Positions 48,722 to 57,309 are shown, counted from the first letter of the stretch. The stretch is 64,000 bases of DNA from Thermaerobacter sp. PB12/4term (GCF_003403315.2 NZ_CP048407.1:124001-188000), one strand, 5' to 3'. Made by a program: numbers and translations. Notes: generated from the letters alone by a model not told the origin.

Positions 48722-49588
48722 ATGCCCCCGCAACATTCCGGCGAGTGGCGGGCAGGCTGGGCCTTCACCGGCCCCCGCCCGAGGCCAGGGGGGAACTGGC
48801 AGAAGCTGTGGGCCGCCGTGCGCGACGAGCTCCTGGCCTGGGTCTTCCCCTGGCCACCCTATTGCCTGGGCTGCGGGGCTGACCTGCCCCACTGGCCGCC
48901 GGCCGACCCTGCGATATGCCCGCGCTGCCAGGCCCGGCTGGGACACGAGCCGGGCAGCCGGTGCCTGTGGTGCGACCGGCCTGCCTGGCTTGCCCACCCG
49001 GATGAACCCTGCAGCCAGTGCCGCACCCTGGGACCGCCCTGGGTGGCCGTCCGGGCGGTGGGGACTTACCGGGGCCTCTTACGGCGCCTCATCCTGCGGA
49101 TGAAGTACGAAGACGAGCCCTACCTGGCCGAACTCCTGGGCCGCGCCATGGCCGCCCGGACCGGGGGCTGGCCGGCAGCGGCGCTGGTTGTACCCGTGCC
49201 CATGCACCCCGACCGGCTGCGCCAGCGGGGCTTCAATCAGGCGATCCTTCTGGCTCGGGCCGTGGCCCGGACGGGAGGCTGGCAGCTGGCGGAAAACCTG
49301 CTGGTGCGGCGCCAGGCCGGAGCCGGCCAGGCCACCCTGGGGGCGGCGGGGCGGCGGCTGAACGTGGCCGGCGTCTTCGCCCCCTCGCCCCGGGCCCGTC
49401 GGCTGGCGGGGCGGCCGGTTCTTCTGGTGGACGATGTGCTCACCACCGGGCGCACCCTGGCTGCGGCCTGCGAGGCCCTCCAGGCGCTGGGGGCGGGGGC
49501 TGTCTACGGCCTGGTGGCAGCGGCCACCCCCCTCCAGCCCGCCCGGTATACGGCGCCCGAACGCTCGGGGGACATGATGCCGTTGTAA
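48722..49588 (+). CDS. comFC: ComFC-family phosphoribosyltransferase-like competence protein
   Basis: The 288-residue protein has zinc-ribbon cysteine pairs (CLGCGADL, CPRCQARLG, CLWCDRP, CSQCRTLG) and a phosphoribosyltransferase fold with DRLRQRGFNQAILLARAVA and the PRPP-loop motif PVLLVDDVLTTGRTLAAA. ComFC acts in DNA uptake during transformation with the ComFA helicase. No comFA is in this window. In Bacillus, comF genes precede flgM, as here. The ATG sits behind GGAGAGGGG/GGGAGG. Confidence 0.9.
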   Translation: MPPQHSGEWRAGWAFTGPRPRPGGNWQKLWAAVRDELLAWVFPWPPYCLGCGADLPHWPPADPAICPRCQARLGHEPGSRCLWCDRPAWLAHPDEPCSQCRTLGPPWVAVRAVGTYRGLLRRLILRMKYEDEPYLAELLGRAMAARTGGWPAAALVVPVPMHPDRLRQRGFNQAILLARAVARTGGWQLAENLLVRRQAGAGQATLGAAGRRLNVAGVFAPSPRARRLAGRPVLLVDDVLTTGRTLAAACEALQALGAGAVYGLVAAATPLQPARYTAPERSGDMMPL

Positions 49589-49606
49589 CGGTGTCGCAGT
49601 CCCCTC

Positions 49607-49634
49607 TAAACATCACGACCCGGCGTCACGAAAA
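49607..49634 (+). promoter_or_regulatory. Possible sigma-D promoter of the flgM operon
   Basis: TAAA (49607-49610), 16 bases, CACGAAAA (49627-49634), a partial match to GCCGATAT. flgM is under sigma-D control in Bacillus. The call is weak. Confidence 0.35.
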
Positions 49635-49669
49635 CCGGGTTAGTCACAGCTGGCGAGGAGGACGGGGCA

Positions 49670-50041
49670 ATGATCATCTCCCGGCAGCAGGTCTTGAATG
49701 CGCTGAAGGCCTACGGCATGCAACCAGGCGCCGGTGCCCCGGCCGCTGGCCCGGCGGGGAGCCCGGGTCCCGTCCAGCCGGCCGCACCCGGAGTGTCTTC
49801 GGGTACCGGGGCGGCCGGCGCCGCACCGGTACCCGGCCGCGATCGGGTCGACCTTTCCCCCGCGGCCGCGGCAGTCCAGCGGCTGGTGGACGAAACCCGC
49901 GGGTTGCCCGAGGTTCGGGCGGAGCGGGTGGCGGCGTTGCGGGCGCAGATTGCCCGCGGGGAGTACCGAATCGACCCCCAGCAGGTGGCGGAGCGGATGC
50001 TGTACCGCCTGCTGGCGGACCGGGTTCAGGAGGACCGGTGA
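49670..50041 (+). CDS. flgM: Anti-sigma-28 factor FlgM
   Basis: FlgM holds sigma-D inactive until the hook is complete. The 123-residue protein starts MIISRQQVLNALKAYGMQ, behind GAGGAGGACGGGG. The conserved C-terminal half contains DRVDLSPAAAAVQRLVDETR, PEVRAERVAALRAQIARGEY and a final helix. Residues 20-55 are a Gly/Pro/Ala linker longer than usual (Bacillus FlgM is 88 residues). Confidence 0.92.
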   Translation: MIISRQQVLNALKAYGMQPGAGAPAAGPAGSPGPVQPAAPGVSSGTGAAGAAPVPGRDRVDLSPAAAAVQRLVDETRGLPEVRAERVAALRAQIARGEYRIDPQQVAERMLYRLLADRVQEDR

Positions 50042-50043
50042 GC

Positions 50044-50664
50044 ATGGCGCCCATTGACCCGGCCCGGCCCGGCCCCGCCGTCCCGGCCGCCGGCGAAGGA
50101 TCGGAGCCCGCCCCTGCCGTCCCCGTGGCCCCGGCCCCTGCGACCGATGAGGCGCCGGCCGCACCTGCCGCGGCCCTGGCCCATCAGCTGGTCGCCCAGC
50201 TGGCGGCCATGGTGGAACCCTGGGCGCGGCTGCTGGAGGCGACCCGGGCTACCAACCGGGCCCTGGTCGCCGGGGACCCGGCGGTCATCGAGGCGGCCCT
50301 GGCCTTCGAAGAGGAATGCCTGCGGGTGATCGGCGAGCTGGAGCGGCGCCGGTTCGACCTGCAACGGGAGCTGGCGGCGGCGTGGGGGCTTGACCCCGCC
50401 TGCCTGTCCTGGGATGAGCTGGCCCGCCGCGTTCCCGATCTGGCCCCGGCCCTCGCCCGCTGCCGGGACTCCCTGAAGGCGCTGGCAGAGGGTGTGGAAC
50501 AGCTCAACCGCCAGAACCGGGCGCTGGCGCGCCAGGGCCTGGCATGGGCCCGGTTCGGCCTGCAGAGCCTGGCGGCGGCCCGAGGTACCGCCGGCCCGGG
50601 GTACGGACCCGACGGCCAGTTGCAGTGGAGGCCGCCGGCCCTGGCCGTGGACCGGGCCTTTTAG
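50044..50664 (+). CDS. flgN: FlgN-family flagellar chaperone
   Basis: FlgN chaperones the hook-filament junction proteins FlgK and FlgL, encoded next. The 206-residue product has a Pro/Ala-rich ~45-residue leader, then long helices (HQLVAQLAAMVEPWARLLEA, ALAFEEECLRVIGELERRRF, LNRQNRALARQGLAWARFGL) typical of FlgN. The start may be ATG 50044 or GTG 50038; AGGAGG is 10 or 4 bases upstream respectively, and the GTG overlaps the flgM stop. Confidence 0.85.
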   Translation: MAPIDPARPGPAVPAAGEGSEPAPAVPVAPAPATDEAPAAPAAALAHQLVAQLAAMVEPWARLLEATRATNRALVAGDPAVIEAALAFEEECLRVIGELERRRFDLQRELAAAWGLDPACLSWDELARRVPDLAPALARCRDSLKALAEGVEQLNRQNRALARQGLAWARFGLQSLAAARGTAGPGYGPDGQLQWRPPALAVDRAF

Positions 50665-50724
50665 GCTTCTTATGTTAGGCATTTAGGTGTTTAGGTGTTT
50701 CAAGGGTCAAAGGATGATGCCCCC

Positions 50725-52326
50725 GTGCGCAGCACCTTCTTCGGACTCGAACTGGCCCGGCTCGGCCTCTGGGCCCAGCAGCGAGCCCTGGATGTGACCG
50801 GGCACAACATCGCCAACGCCAGCACCCCCGGTTACTCCCGGCAAGTGGCGCGCCTGGCGCCCACGCCGGCCTACGCACCACCATCCCGGGCCATGGCGGT
50901 GGAAGCCGGCCAGGTGGGGACCGGGGTGCAGGTCGCCGGGATCCAGCGGGTCCGGGACCTGTTCCTCGACCGGCAGGTGCGGGACTTGCAGGGGCAGCTG
51001 GGACGCTGGCACGTTCGCACCCAGACCCTGGCGGAGCTGGAGACCATCCTGGGCGAACCATCCGACGCCGGCCTGGCCCGGGCCCTCGCCGACTTCTGGG
51101 AGGCCCTGGGGGTCGTGGCGAACCGTCCTGACAGCCTGCCGGCCCGGACGGCGGCCATTCAGCAGGCCCATACCCTGCTGGAACGCTTTCAGGAGGCGGA
51201 CCGCCAGCTGGCGGACCTCCAGCGCAACCTGGACGCCAGCATCCTGGCCCGGGTCGACCGTGCCAACCAGATCGCCACCCAGTTGGCCGACCTCCACCGC
51301 CGCATCCAGGTCGCCACCGCAGCGGGACAGTCGCCCAACGACCTGCTGGATGAACGGGACCGGCTGGTGGAGGAGCTGGGCGGCCTGCTGCCGATCCGGG
51401 TGACGGAACGGGAGGGCGGCGCCCTGCGGGTCGAGGTGGCCGGGCTGCCCCTGGTGGACGGCCGGGTCGTCCACCGCCTGGTGGTCCGGGAAGAACCGGC
51501 CGCGGCCACCGGCGGCGGCACCGGTGGCGCCGGCAGCCCGGGCGGCGGGCCGGCCTCCGGCGATCCGGGTGCCGGCGACCTGGTGGTGCGGATCTACTGG
51601 TCGGGAACGGCCCAGGTCCTGGCGGAAGGTTCCGGGGCCGGTGCCTTGCCCGGTGAGCCGGGTGCCGGTACCGGGGCCGGACCCGCCCTCCTGCCCCTGG
51701 ACGACACGGTGCTGGAGGGCGGCGAGATCGACGGCTTTCTCGAGTCGCGGGACCGGCTGGTAGCGGGCTTGCGTCAGGATCTGAAAGCGCTCTTTTTTGC
51801 GCTGGCCACTGCCGTCAACCAGGTCCACCGGCAGGGGTACGGGCTCAACGATGCCCCCGCTTCCGGCTCCCAGGGCGGAGGGGCAGGCCGGGACATGTTC
51901 CTGCTGGGGACGGGGACCGACCTGCAGGCGGTGGTGGTCAATCCCGCCCTGGACGATCCGGCCAACCTGGCAGCGGCCCTGGAGGCCGGTGCACCCGGAG
52001 ACGGGCGCAATGCCCTGGCCCTGGCGCAGCTGCGCCACGCCGCCCTGGCCCTGCCCGGCGGGGCGCCGGCCCAGGATTACCTGGAGAGCGTGGTAGCGGG
52101 GCTGGGCATCGCGGGGCGCCAGGCCCAGGAAGGCCAGCGCACCACCCAGCTGCTCATGGATCAGGTGGCGGCCCAGCGGGAGAGCGTGCGAGGCGTTTCC
52201 CTGGACGAGGAGATGACCCAGCTGGTCCGGTACCAGCACGCCTACGCGGCGGCGGCCCGGCTGGTGACGGCGGTGGACTCCATGCTGGCCGTTCTCATCG
52301 AGCGGACGGGCCTGGTGGGTCGTTGA
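50725..52326 (+). CDS. flgK: Flagellar hook-associated protein 1
   Basis: FlgK joins hook and filament. GTG 50725 follows AAAGGATGA and opens with RSTFFGLELARLGLWAQQRA and the rod/hook signature VTGHNIANASTPGYSRQVAR; the C-terminus has GVSLDEEMTQLVRYQHAYAA and ARLVTAVDSMLAVLIE. At 533 residues it has normal length, with a Gly/Ala/Pro insert near residues 255-320. The 60-base gap before it contains a short AT-rich repeat (TTTAGGTGTTTAGGTGTTT) of unknown meaning. Confidence 0.95.
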   Translation: MRSTFFGLELARLGLWAQQRALDVTGHNIANASTPGYSRQVARLAPTPAYAPPSRAMAVEAGQVGTGVQVAGIQRVRDLFLDRQVRDLQGQLGRWHVRTQTLAELETILGEPSDAGLARALADFWEALGVVANRPDSLPARTAAIQQAHTLLERFQEADRQLADLQRNLDASILARVDRANQIATQLADLHRRIQVATAAGQSPNDLLDERDRLVEELGGLLPIRVTEREGGALRVEVAGLPLVDGRVVHRLVVREEPAAATGGGTGGAGSPGGGPASGDPGAGDLVVRIYWSGTAQVLAEGSGAGALPGEPGAGTGAGPALLPLDDTVLEGGEIDGFLESRDRLVAGLRQDLKALFFALATAVNQVHRQGYGLNDAPASGSQGGGAGRDMFLLGTGTDLQAVVVNPALDDPANLAAALEAGAPGDGRNALALAQLRHAALALPGGAPAQDYLESVVAGLGIAGRQAQEGQRTTQLLMDQVAAQRESVRGVSLDEEMTQLVRYQHAYAAAARLVTAVDSMLAVLIERTGLVGR

Positions 52327-52365
52327 GGCGGCGTCCTCGAGGGCTGCTCACAGGAGGGAGCACGG

Positions 52366-53253
52366 GTGCGCATCACCGGCGGAATGATGATCACCACCCT
52401 GCTGGCCGACCTGCGCCGGGCTCAGCAGCGGCTGAGCACCTTTCAGAACCAGCTGGCTTCGGGCAAGCGGGTGCAGCGCCCTTCGGACGATCCCGTAGCC
52501 ACCGTGGACAGCCTGCGCCTGCGGGCGCGCCTGGCCGAGGTGGAACGCCTGCGGGCCAATGCCCAGGATGCCCGGGACTGGCTCGAGATGACCGACAGCG
52601 CCCTGGACCGGGCGACCCAGATCCTCCAGCGGGCGCGGGAGCTGGCGGTCCGGGCGGCTTCGGGTACCCTGCCGGACAGCTCCCTCCAGGCCATCCAGGC
52701 CGAGGTCCAGCAGCTGCAGGACCACCTGCTGGAGGTGGCCAACAGCACCCTGGGCGACACGTACCTGTTTGGCGGTTTCGGGACGCAGCAACCGCCCTTC
52801 GTGGCCGATCCGGCCAGTTCCACCGGCGTCACCTATCAGGGAATCAACGGGCCCATCCAGCGGGAGGTGGCGCCCGGCACCACCCTGACCATCAACGTGC
52901 CCGGGGACGCCGCGTTCGACCCGGCTTTCGCGGCCCTGAGCGGGTTGCAGGTGGCCCTTCAGAATCGGGACGTCCAGGCCGTATCCGCAACCGGGATCGC
53001 GGCTGTCGACCAGGCACTGGACGGCCTGCTGCGGTTCCGCGCCGAGGTGGGGGCCAAGGTGAACCGCATCGAGCTGGGTCTTTACCGCATGGACGAGATC
53101 CGCGTCGACACCGAGCAGCTGCTCAGCGGCGTAGAGGATGCGGACATCGCCGAAACGGCCATGCGCCTGTCGGTGTCCGAGGCGGCGTACCGGGCGGCGC
53201 TGATGGCCGGTGCCCGTATCGTCCAGCCCACCCTGATGGACTTCTTGCGGTAA
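52366..53253 (+). CDS. flgL: Flagellar hook-associated protein 3
   Basis: FlgL is the second junction protein between hook and filament. The 295-residue protein starts at GTG 52366, behind AGGAGGG: RITGGMMITTLLADLRRAQQ, RLSTFQNQLASGKRVQRPSD and DDPVATVDSLRLRARLAEVE are classic, as is the C-terminal helix AETAMRLSVSEAAYRAALMA. It ends the flgM-flgN-flgK-flgL operon. Confidence 0.95.
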   Translation: MRITGGMMITTLLADLRRAQQRLSTFQNQLASGKRVQRPSDDPVATVDSLRLRARLAEVERLRANAQDARDWLEMTDSALDRATQILQRARELAVRAASGTLPDSSLQAIQAEVQQLQDHLLEVANSTLGDTYLFGGFGTQQPPFVADPASSTGVTYQGINGPIQREVAPGTTLTINVPGDAAFDPAFAALSGLQVALQNRDVQAVSATGIAAVDQALDGLLRFRAEVGAKVNRIELGLYRMDEIRVDTEQLLSGVEDADIAETAMRLSVSEAAYRAALMAGARIVQPTLMDFLR

Positions 53254-53387
53254 CCGGGATGAACTTCACGCGGTAACCTTCGGGCCTCCGTACCGGCGGC
53301 GCCGTGGAGTCCCCCGGCTGCGCAACCAGGTCTCCCCGGGAGGAACCCTAAGCCAGGTTGCGAAGGTTCCACCGAGGTGAGCACCGG

Positions 53388-54905
53388 GTGAGCGACGCGC
53401 AGCAGAAGGGGCACGCAGACCGGAACCATTCCCAGTCCCAGCCCCAAACGGCATCGGTACCCGCCACGCCCATCCGCTTCGGCACCGACGGCTGGCGGGC
53501 GGTCATCGCGGAAGAATTCACCTTCGCCAACGTACGCCGGGTCGCCTGGGCCCTGGCGGAGCATCTCGAGGCCACCGGCCGCGCCGGCCAGGGCGTGGCC
53601 GTGGGCTATGACTGCCGGTTCCTCTCGGACCGGTTCGCTGCGGCGGTGGCGTCGGTGCTGGCGGCCGCCGGCATTCCCGTCCTCCTTTCCCGCTCCGCCT
53701 GCCCGACGCCGGCGCTGAGCTGGGCGGTCGTGTCGCGAAAGCTTGGCGCCGGTGTCATGATCACCGCCAGCCACAACCCGCCCGAATACAACGGGTTCAA
53801 GCTCAAGGGCTGGTTCGGAGGCCCGGCCCTGCCGGAAGAAACCCGCCAGCTGGAGGCGATCCTGGCCCGGCAAGAAGCCGGGCGGGCCGGGGCCGCGCCG
53901 CCGGCCGGAATGGACCTGAAGGAAGCGCGGCGCCTGGGCCGGGTGGAGGAGGCCGATCTCATCGGCCCGTACGTCCAGCAGCTGCGGAATCTGGTCGACT
54001 TCGAGAGGCTGCGGGCGGCCCGGCTGCGCCTGGTGGCCGACCCGATGCACGGGGCGGCCCGCGGGGTCTTGGCGAACCTTCTGGGGGAGGCCGGCGCCGA
54101 AGTGACCGAGATCCGGGGCGAGTTCAACCCCAGTTTCGGCGGACTGGCTCCCGAGCCCATCGCCCGCAACCTGGGTTCGGCGGTGGATGCCGTGCGGCGC
54201 CTGGGTGCCCAGGCCGCGCTGGTTACCGACGGCGACGGCGACCGGGTGGGGGCGGTGGACGCCACCGGCGAGGTGCTGGACGCCCAGCGCATCTTCGCGC
54301 TGCTGCTCCAGCACCTGGTGGAGGTGCGCGGCTGGAGGGGGTCGGTGGTGAAGACCTTCGCCGGCACGCGCATGGTCGACAAGCTGGCGGCCCGGTACGG
54401 ACTGCCCTTCCACGAGACGCCCATCGGCTTCAAACACGTCTGCGAGTACGCCCTCAAGGAAGACGTCCTCATCGGCGGCGAGGAAAGCGGCGGCATCGGC
54501 ATCAAGAACCACATGCCCGAACGGGACGGTCTCCTCTGCAACCTGCTGCTGGCGGAGATCATGGCGACCCGCGGCCGCACCCTGGGCGAGCAGGTGGCCG
54601 TCCTGATGGCGGAGATCGGCCCCCACTACTTCCAGCGCCGCGACCTCCACCTGACGCCGGAGGGGAAGAACCGGCTGATGGCCCTGCTGCGGGACGACCC
54701 GCCGGCCCGCCTGGCGGGCTGGCCGGTGGAGAAGGTCGACCCCCTGGACGGCTACAAGCTGATCTTCGGGCCGAGCCGCTGGATCCTCTTCCGTGCTTCC
54801 GGTACCGAGCCCGTGGTCCGCGTGTATGCGGAGGCCGAATCGCCCGAGGAGGTCGGCGCCCTGCTGGACGACGGCCTCCGGCTGGTGGAGTCCGCGACCC
54901 GCTGA
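53388..54905 (+). CDS. Phosphoglucomutase/phosphomannomutase family protein
   Basis: Alpha-D-phosphohexomutases move phosphate between C1 and C6 of hexoses. GTG 53388 follows GAGGTGA with 7-base spacing. After a ~25-residue Gln/His/Ser-rich leader come IRFGTDGWRAVI, the phosphoserine loop VMITASHNPPEYNGFKLKG, the Mg loop VTDGDGDRVGAVD, the sugar-specificity loop GGEESGGIGIKNHMPERDG and the phosphate-binding RASGTEPVVRVYAE. It is thus complete (505 residues). Glucose versus mannose specificity is not readable with certainty, though GEESGG favours glucose-type substrates. It could feed UDP-sugar synthesis for the envelope. Confidence 0.92.
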   Translation: MSDAQQKGHADRNHSQSQPQTASVPATPIRFGTDGWRAVIAEEFTFANVRRVAWALAEHLEATGRAGQGVAVGYDCRFLSDRFAAAVASVLAAAGIPVLLSRSACPTPALSWAVVSRKLGAGVMITASHNPPEYNGFKLKGWFGGPALPEETRQLEAILARQEAGRAGAAPPAGMDLKEARRLGRVEEADLIGPYVQQLRNLVDFERLRAARLRLVADPMHGAARGVLANLLGEAGAEVTEIRGEFNPSFGGLAPEPIARNLGSAVDAVRRLGAQAALVTDGDGDRVGAVDATGEVLDAQRIFALLLQHLVEVRGWRGSVVKTFAGTRMVDKLAARYGLPFHETPIGFKHVCEYALKEDVLIGGEESGGIGIKNHMPERDGLLCNLLLAEIMATRGRTLGEQVAVLMAEIGPHYFQRRDLHLTPEGKNRLMALLRDDPPARLAGWPVEKVDPLDGYKLIFGPSRWILFRASGTEPVVRVYAEAESPEEVGALLDDGLRLVESATR

Positions 54906-55013
54906 CCGGCCGGTCTTGCACCGCGGGCACTGCCAGCACGGCCGCCCGCGGGCCACGGCCTGCCGCGGGGGCGGGCCACGCCGCGGCATCGAATGTTGCA
55001 GGAGCTGTGGTCC

Positions 55014-55037
55014 TTTTCGTCCGGAAAATAACGAAAA
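55014..55037. promoter_or_regulatory. Inverted repeat TTTTCGT/ACGAAAA
   Basis: TTTTCGT (55014-55020) and ACGAAAA (55031-55037) are perfect inverted copies with a 10-base spacer in an AT-rich patch 45 bases before the first DnaA-box-like sequence. It could be an operator. The protein is unknown. Confidence 0.4.
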
Positions 55038-55080
55038 TTGGATAGGCTCGGATGGTCGCTGGTAGGGAACGGAGGGCCGG

Positions 55081-55199
55081 TTATCCCCAGCCCAATGAAC
55101 AAGGGGGTGCCGGCCCTTCACCGCAGAAAAGGGGCGAACTCGTACTTATCAACAGATCATCCACATTATCCACAGTGGCCCGGGGGCAGACTATCCACA
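55081..55199 (+). promoter_or_regulatory. Cluster of DnaA-box-like sequences
   Basis: Five 9-mers in one orientation lie within 119 bases: TTATCCCCA (55081), TTATCAACA (55146), TCATCCACA (55157), TTATCCACA (55166, perfect DnaA box) and CTATCCACA (55191). Each of the others differs from TTATCCACA by one base. Two abut directly. The whole 486-base spacer between the phosphohexomutase gene and hpf contains no supported gene. Confidence 0.6.
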
Positions 55200-55353
55200 C
55201 CAGGCATCGCCGGGAGCGGTGATTGGTACCATCCTTTGGGAGGTGGGGCCCCGGCCGCAGGTACGCGGAGCGGTAAGGTTGAGTCCCCGCTGAGAACCGG
55301 GAGAGCCGGCCGCCCGCTGTCTTCGCCCGGTAGGAGGACGCCGGTCGGGTGCG

Positions 55354-55371
55354 GAACTACTGCAGTAGTTC
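55354..55371. promoter_or_regulatory. 18-bp perfect palindrome before hpf
   Basis: GAACTACTGCAGTAGTTC is a perfect palindrome ending just before the hpf ribosome binding site (GGGGAAGGAG). It could be a dimeric-repressor operator in DNA or a hairpin in RNA. Confidence 0.55.
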
Positions 55372-55391
55372 AGGGGAAGGAGTGAGGGCTG

Positions 55392-55955
55392 TTGAACATC
55401 ACCATCTACGGCAAGAACATCGACGTCACCGAAGCCCTCAAAGAGTACGCCCGCAGGAAGGTTGGCAAGGTGGCCCGCTACTTCAACGGCGAACCCCTGC
55501 AGGCGCAAGTCACCCTGAGCATCGAGCGGGACCGGCACATCGTCGAGGTCACCATCCCCGTACCCACCAACGGCCTCCTGATCCGCGCCGAGGAAGAATC
55601 CGACGACATGTACGCCTCCATCGACATGGTGGTCGACAAGTTGGAGCGCCAGATCCGCAAGTTCAAGACCCGCCTGAACCGCAAGGCGCGGCGCCTGGAG
55701 GCCACCACCGGTCAGGCCGTGACCGAGCTGGACACCGCCGTGGACGAACCGGCGTGGCCGGAGGGAGAGGAGGAAGGCCGGGTCGTCCGCACCAAGCGTT
55801 TCGCCGTCAAGCCCATGACGGTGGACGAAGCGATCCTCCAGATGAACCTGCTGGGCCACGACTTCTTCGTCTTCGCCAATGCCACCACCGGCCAGGTCAA
55901 CGTGCTGTACCGGCGGCGTGACGGGCAGTACGGCTTGATCGAGCCGGAGTTCTAG
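55392..55955 (+). CDS. hpf: Ribosome hibernation promoting factor, long form
   Basis: Long HPF dimerises ribosomes into 100S particles in stationary phase. The 187-residue protein starts at TTG 55392: MNITIYGKNIDVTEALKEYA with S30AE domain features (YARRKVGKVARYF, DDMYASIDMVVDKLERQIRK) and the C-terminal dimerisation domain RTKRFAVKPMTVDEAILQMN, LLGHDFFVFANATTGQVNVL. The neighbourhood flgL...hpf...secA-prfB matches Bacillus (yvyD). AAGGAG is 9 bases upstream. An 18-bp palindrome lies immediately before the ribosome binding site. Confidence 0.96.
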   Translation: MNITIYGKNIDVTEALKEYARRKVGKVARYFNGEPLQAQVTLSIERDRHIVEVTIPVPTNGLLIRAEEESDDMYASIDMVVDKLERQIRKFKTRLNRKARRLEATTGQAVTELDTAVDEPAWPEGEEEGRVVRTKRFAVKPMTVDEAILQMNLLGHDFFVFANATTGQVNVLYRRRDGQYGLIEPEF

Positions 55956-56512
55956 GCCGGGGGAACGGGTCGAACGCGGCCACGGGCCCGGCGCCCGTGG
56001 CCGCCTGCGCTTGCGCCCGCGCCGCGGCCCTGCGGCCGATCCCGGATCGGACGCCTGTCTTCTGGTCCCCAGTTGCCGGGTTCTGGCTTACGCCACCGAG
56101 CCTGACGCGGGTCGCCGGGCTTGGGGTGGCCTGTGCATCCATCCTGTGCATCCTTCGGACCACCCCTGTCTTGCCGGCCCTGGAGGCTCCGACCTCCGGA
56201 CCCTATTCCAGGCCCGTGGTTCCCGGCGCCGGCCTGTACCCCTGCCCCTCGATCTTCCCCTCCCCCCGCTGTTCGTCCCGGGCCGCTGGCCCCCGGACGG
56301 GGTGGGTGAGGTTGGGTGCGCGCTGCGATTTCCAATTTCGACACTTCTCGTCTTCGTACGGGAAGGAGAAACCCGTATCCGCGGGTTCCGCTGGGGGAGC
56401 AGGGATTTTGGGACTATACCGGACCCGTGGGGGAGGTTAAGGTGGAGAAAGGCAGAATCGTCTATTCCTGACACCAGGGGCCGTGACCGCGGCCGGCGGG
56501 AGGATGCTACGG
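55956..56512 (+). other. hpf downstream spacer with GC hairpin and 9-codon mini-ORF
   Basis: GCGGCCACGGGC (55976-55987) pairs perfectly with GCCCGTGGCCGC (55993-56004), a 12-bp hairpin without a U-tract. Further on, TATACC (56415-56420) might be a weak -10. A GGGGAGG at 56431 is 5 bases before GTG 56442, opening a nine-codon frame (MEKGRIVYS, stop at 56469-56471). No longer gene is supported. Confidence 0.45.
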
Positions 56513-57202
56513 GTGTCGCAGCAATCGTCGTGGTCCGATCAGACCGCCCGGGCCATGGAGTCCGCGCTCCTCGGTTTGCCGGGCGTGCTTTCGTCCCATG
56601 TGGAGGTCGACGCCGGCGGCCGTGTTCAGGAAATCCACCTGCTGGCAGGACCCGGACGGGCCGAGCACCAGCTGTTTCGCGATGTCCAGTCCCTTATGGC
56701 CATCAGCTTCGGTCAGGACGTGGAGACCGGTGCCATTCACCTCACCCGGGTCGGTGCCGGTGACGAGTACGGGGAGTCCCGCTTGCGCCTTCTCCGTCAT
56801 CGCCTGGAGACCGAGGGGACCCAGGTCGGCGTCGTGGTGGAACTCGGCAACGGCGAGCGGATCTTCCGGGGCGAGGCCCGCGGCACGCGAGGCCCCACTT
56901 CCGTCCTGCGGATGGCCGCCGCGGCAACGGCGCGAGCCGTCGTCGCCGCCCTCTACCGCATGGTGGAGGTTGAGGTGTTTGCCGTGCAGCGGGTACGGCT
57001 CGGCCACCGGGCGGTGGCCCTGGTGGGCATCACGGCCGGGGGCGGCATTCTGCCTGTCCAGGAATACGTGGGCGCAGTCCTCATCAAGCTGGACGAGACG
57101 GAGGCCACGTGCCGGGCGGTGCTGGACGGCGTGAACCGCTTCTTTGCCCTGGCCGGTCAGCTGGCACCGGAAGGAATCGGCGGTAGGACAACGAATGTGT
57201 GA
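56513..57202 (+). CDS. Conserved protein of unknown function (two-lobed, seen in Bacillota/Actinobacteria)
   Basis: The 229-residue protein (GTG 56513 behind GGGAGG; GTG 56483 and ATG 56504 are alternatives) has an N-terminal module of the pattern ALLGLPGVLSSHVEVDAGGR-VQEIHLLA-RDVQSLMAISFG and a C-terminal module with VVVELGNGERIFRGEARG, MAAAATARAVVAALYRMV and VALVGITA. I recall the LPGV-VDxxGxVxEIHVLA pattern from uncharacterised bacterial proteins; no enzyme motif, signal peptide or membrane helix is visible. A nine-codon mini-ORF lies upstream, and a candidate structured RNA and an HD-GYP gene lie downstream. Confidence 0.75.
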   Translation: MSQQSSWSDQTARAMESALLGLPGVLSSHVEVDAGGRVQEIHLLAGPGRAEHQLFRDVQSLMAISFGQDVETGAIHLTRVGAGDEYGESRLRLLRHRLETEGTQVGVVVELGNGERIFRGEARGTRGPTSVLRMAAAATARAVVAALYRMVEVEVFAVQRVRLGHRAVALVGITAGGGILPVQEYVGAVLIKLDETEATCRAVLDGVNRFFALAGQLAPEGIGGRTTNV

Positions 57203-57309
57203 AGCACGTGCTGGCACGGATTACCGGCCCCTGTTAGGACACGGACTTCCTGGGCGAATCCACCGTGCCGCTGCGATCATTGTCGATACGAAGTTTTGAC
57301 AACAGGTTT

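Noticed and set aside
55081-55199. Chromosomal replication origin
   Set aside because: DnaA-box-like words are present, but there is no dnaA/dnaN neighbourhood and no clear AT-rich unwinding region; a secondary cluster is more likely.
55354-55371. LexA/SOS box
   Set aside because: The palindrome has GAAC and GTTC ends but a 10-base centre, unlike the 4-base centre of the Bacillus LexA site.
55200-55390. T-box or cobalamin riboswitch before hpf
   Set aside because: Words such as GGTACC and GGGAGAGCC were noticed, but the conserved T-box and B12-box sequences are not present.
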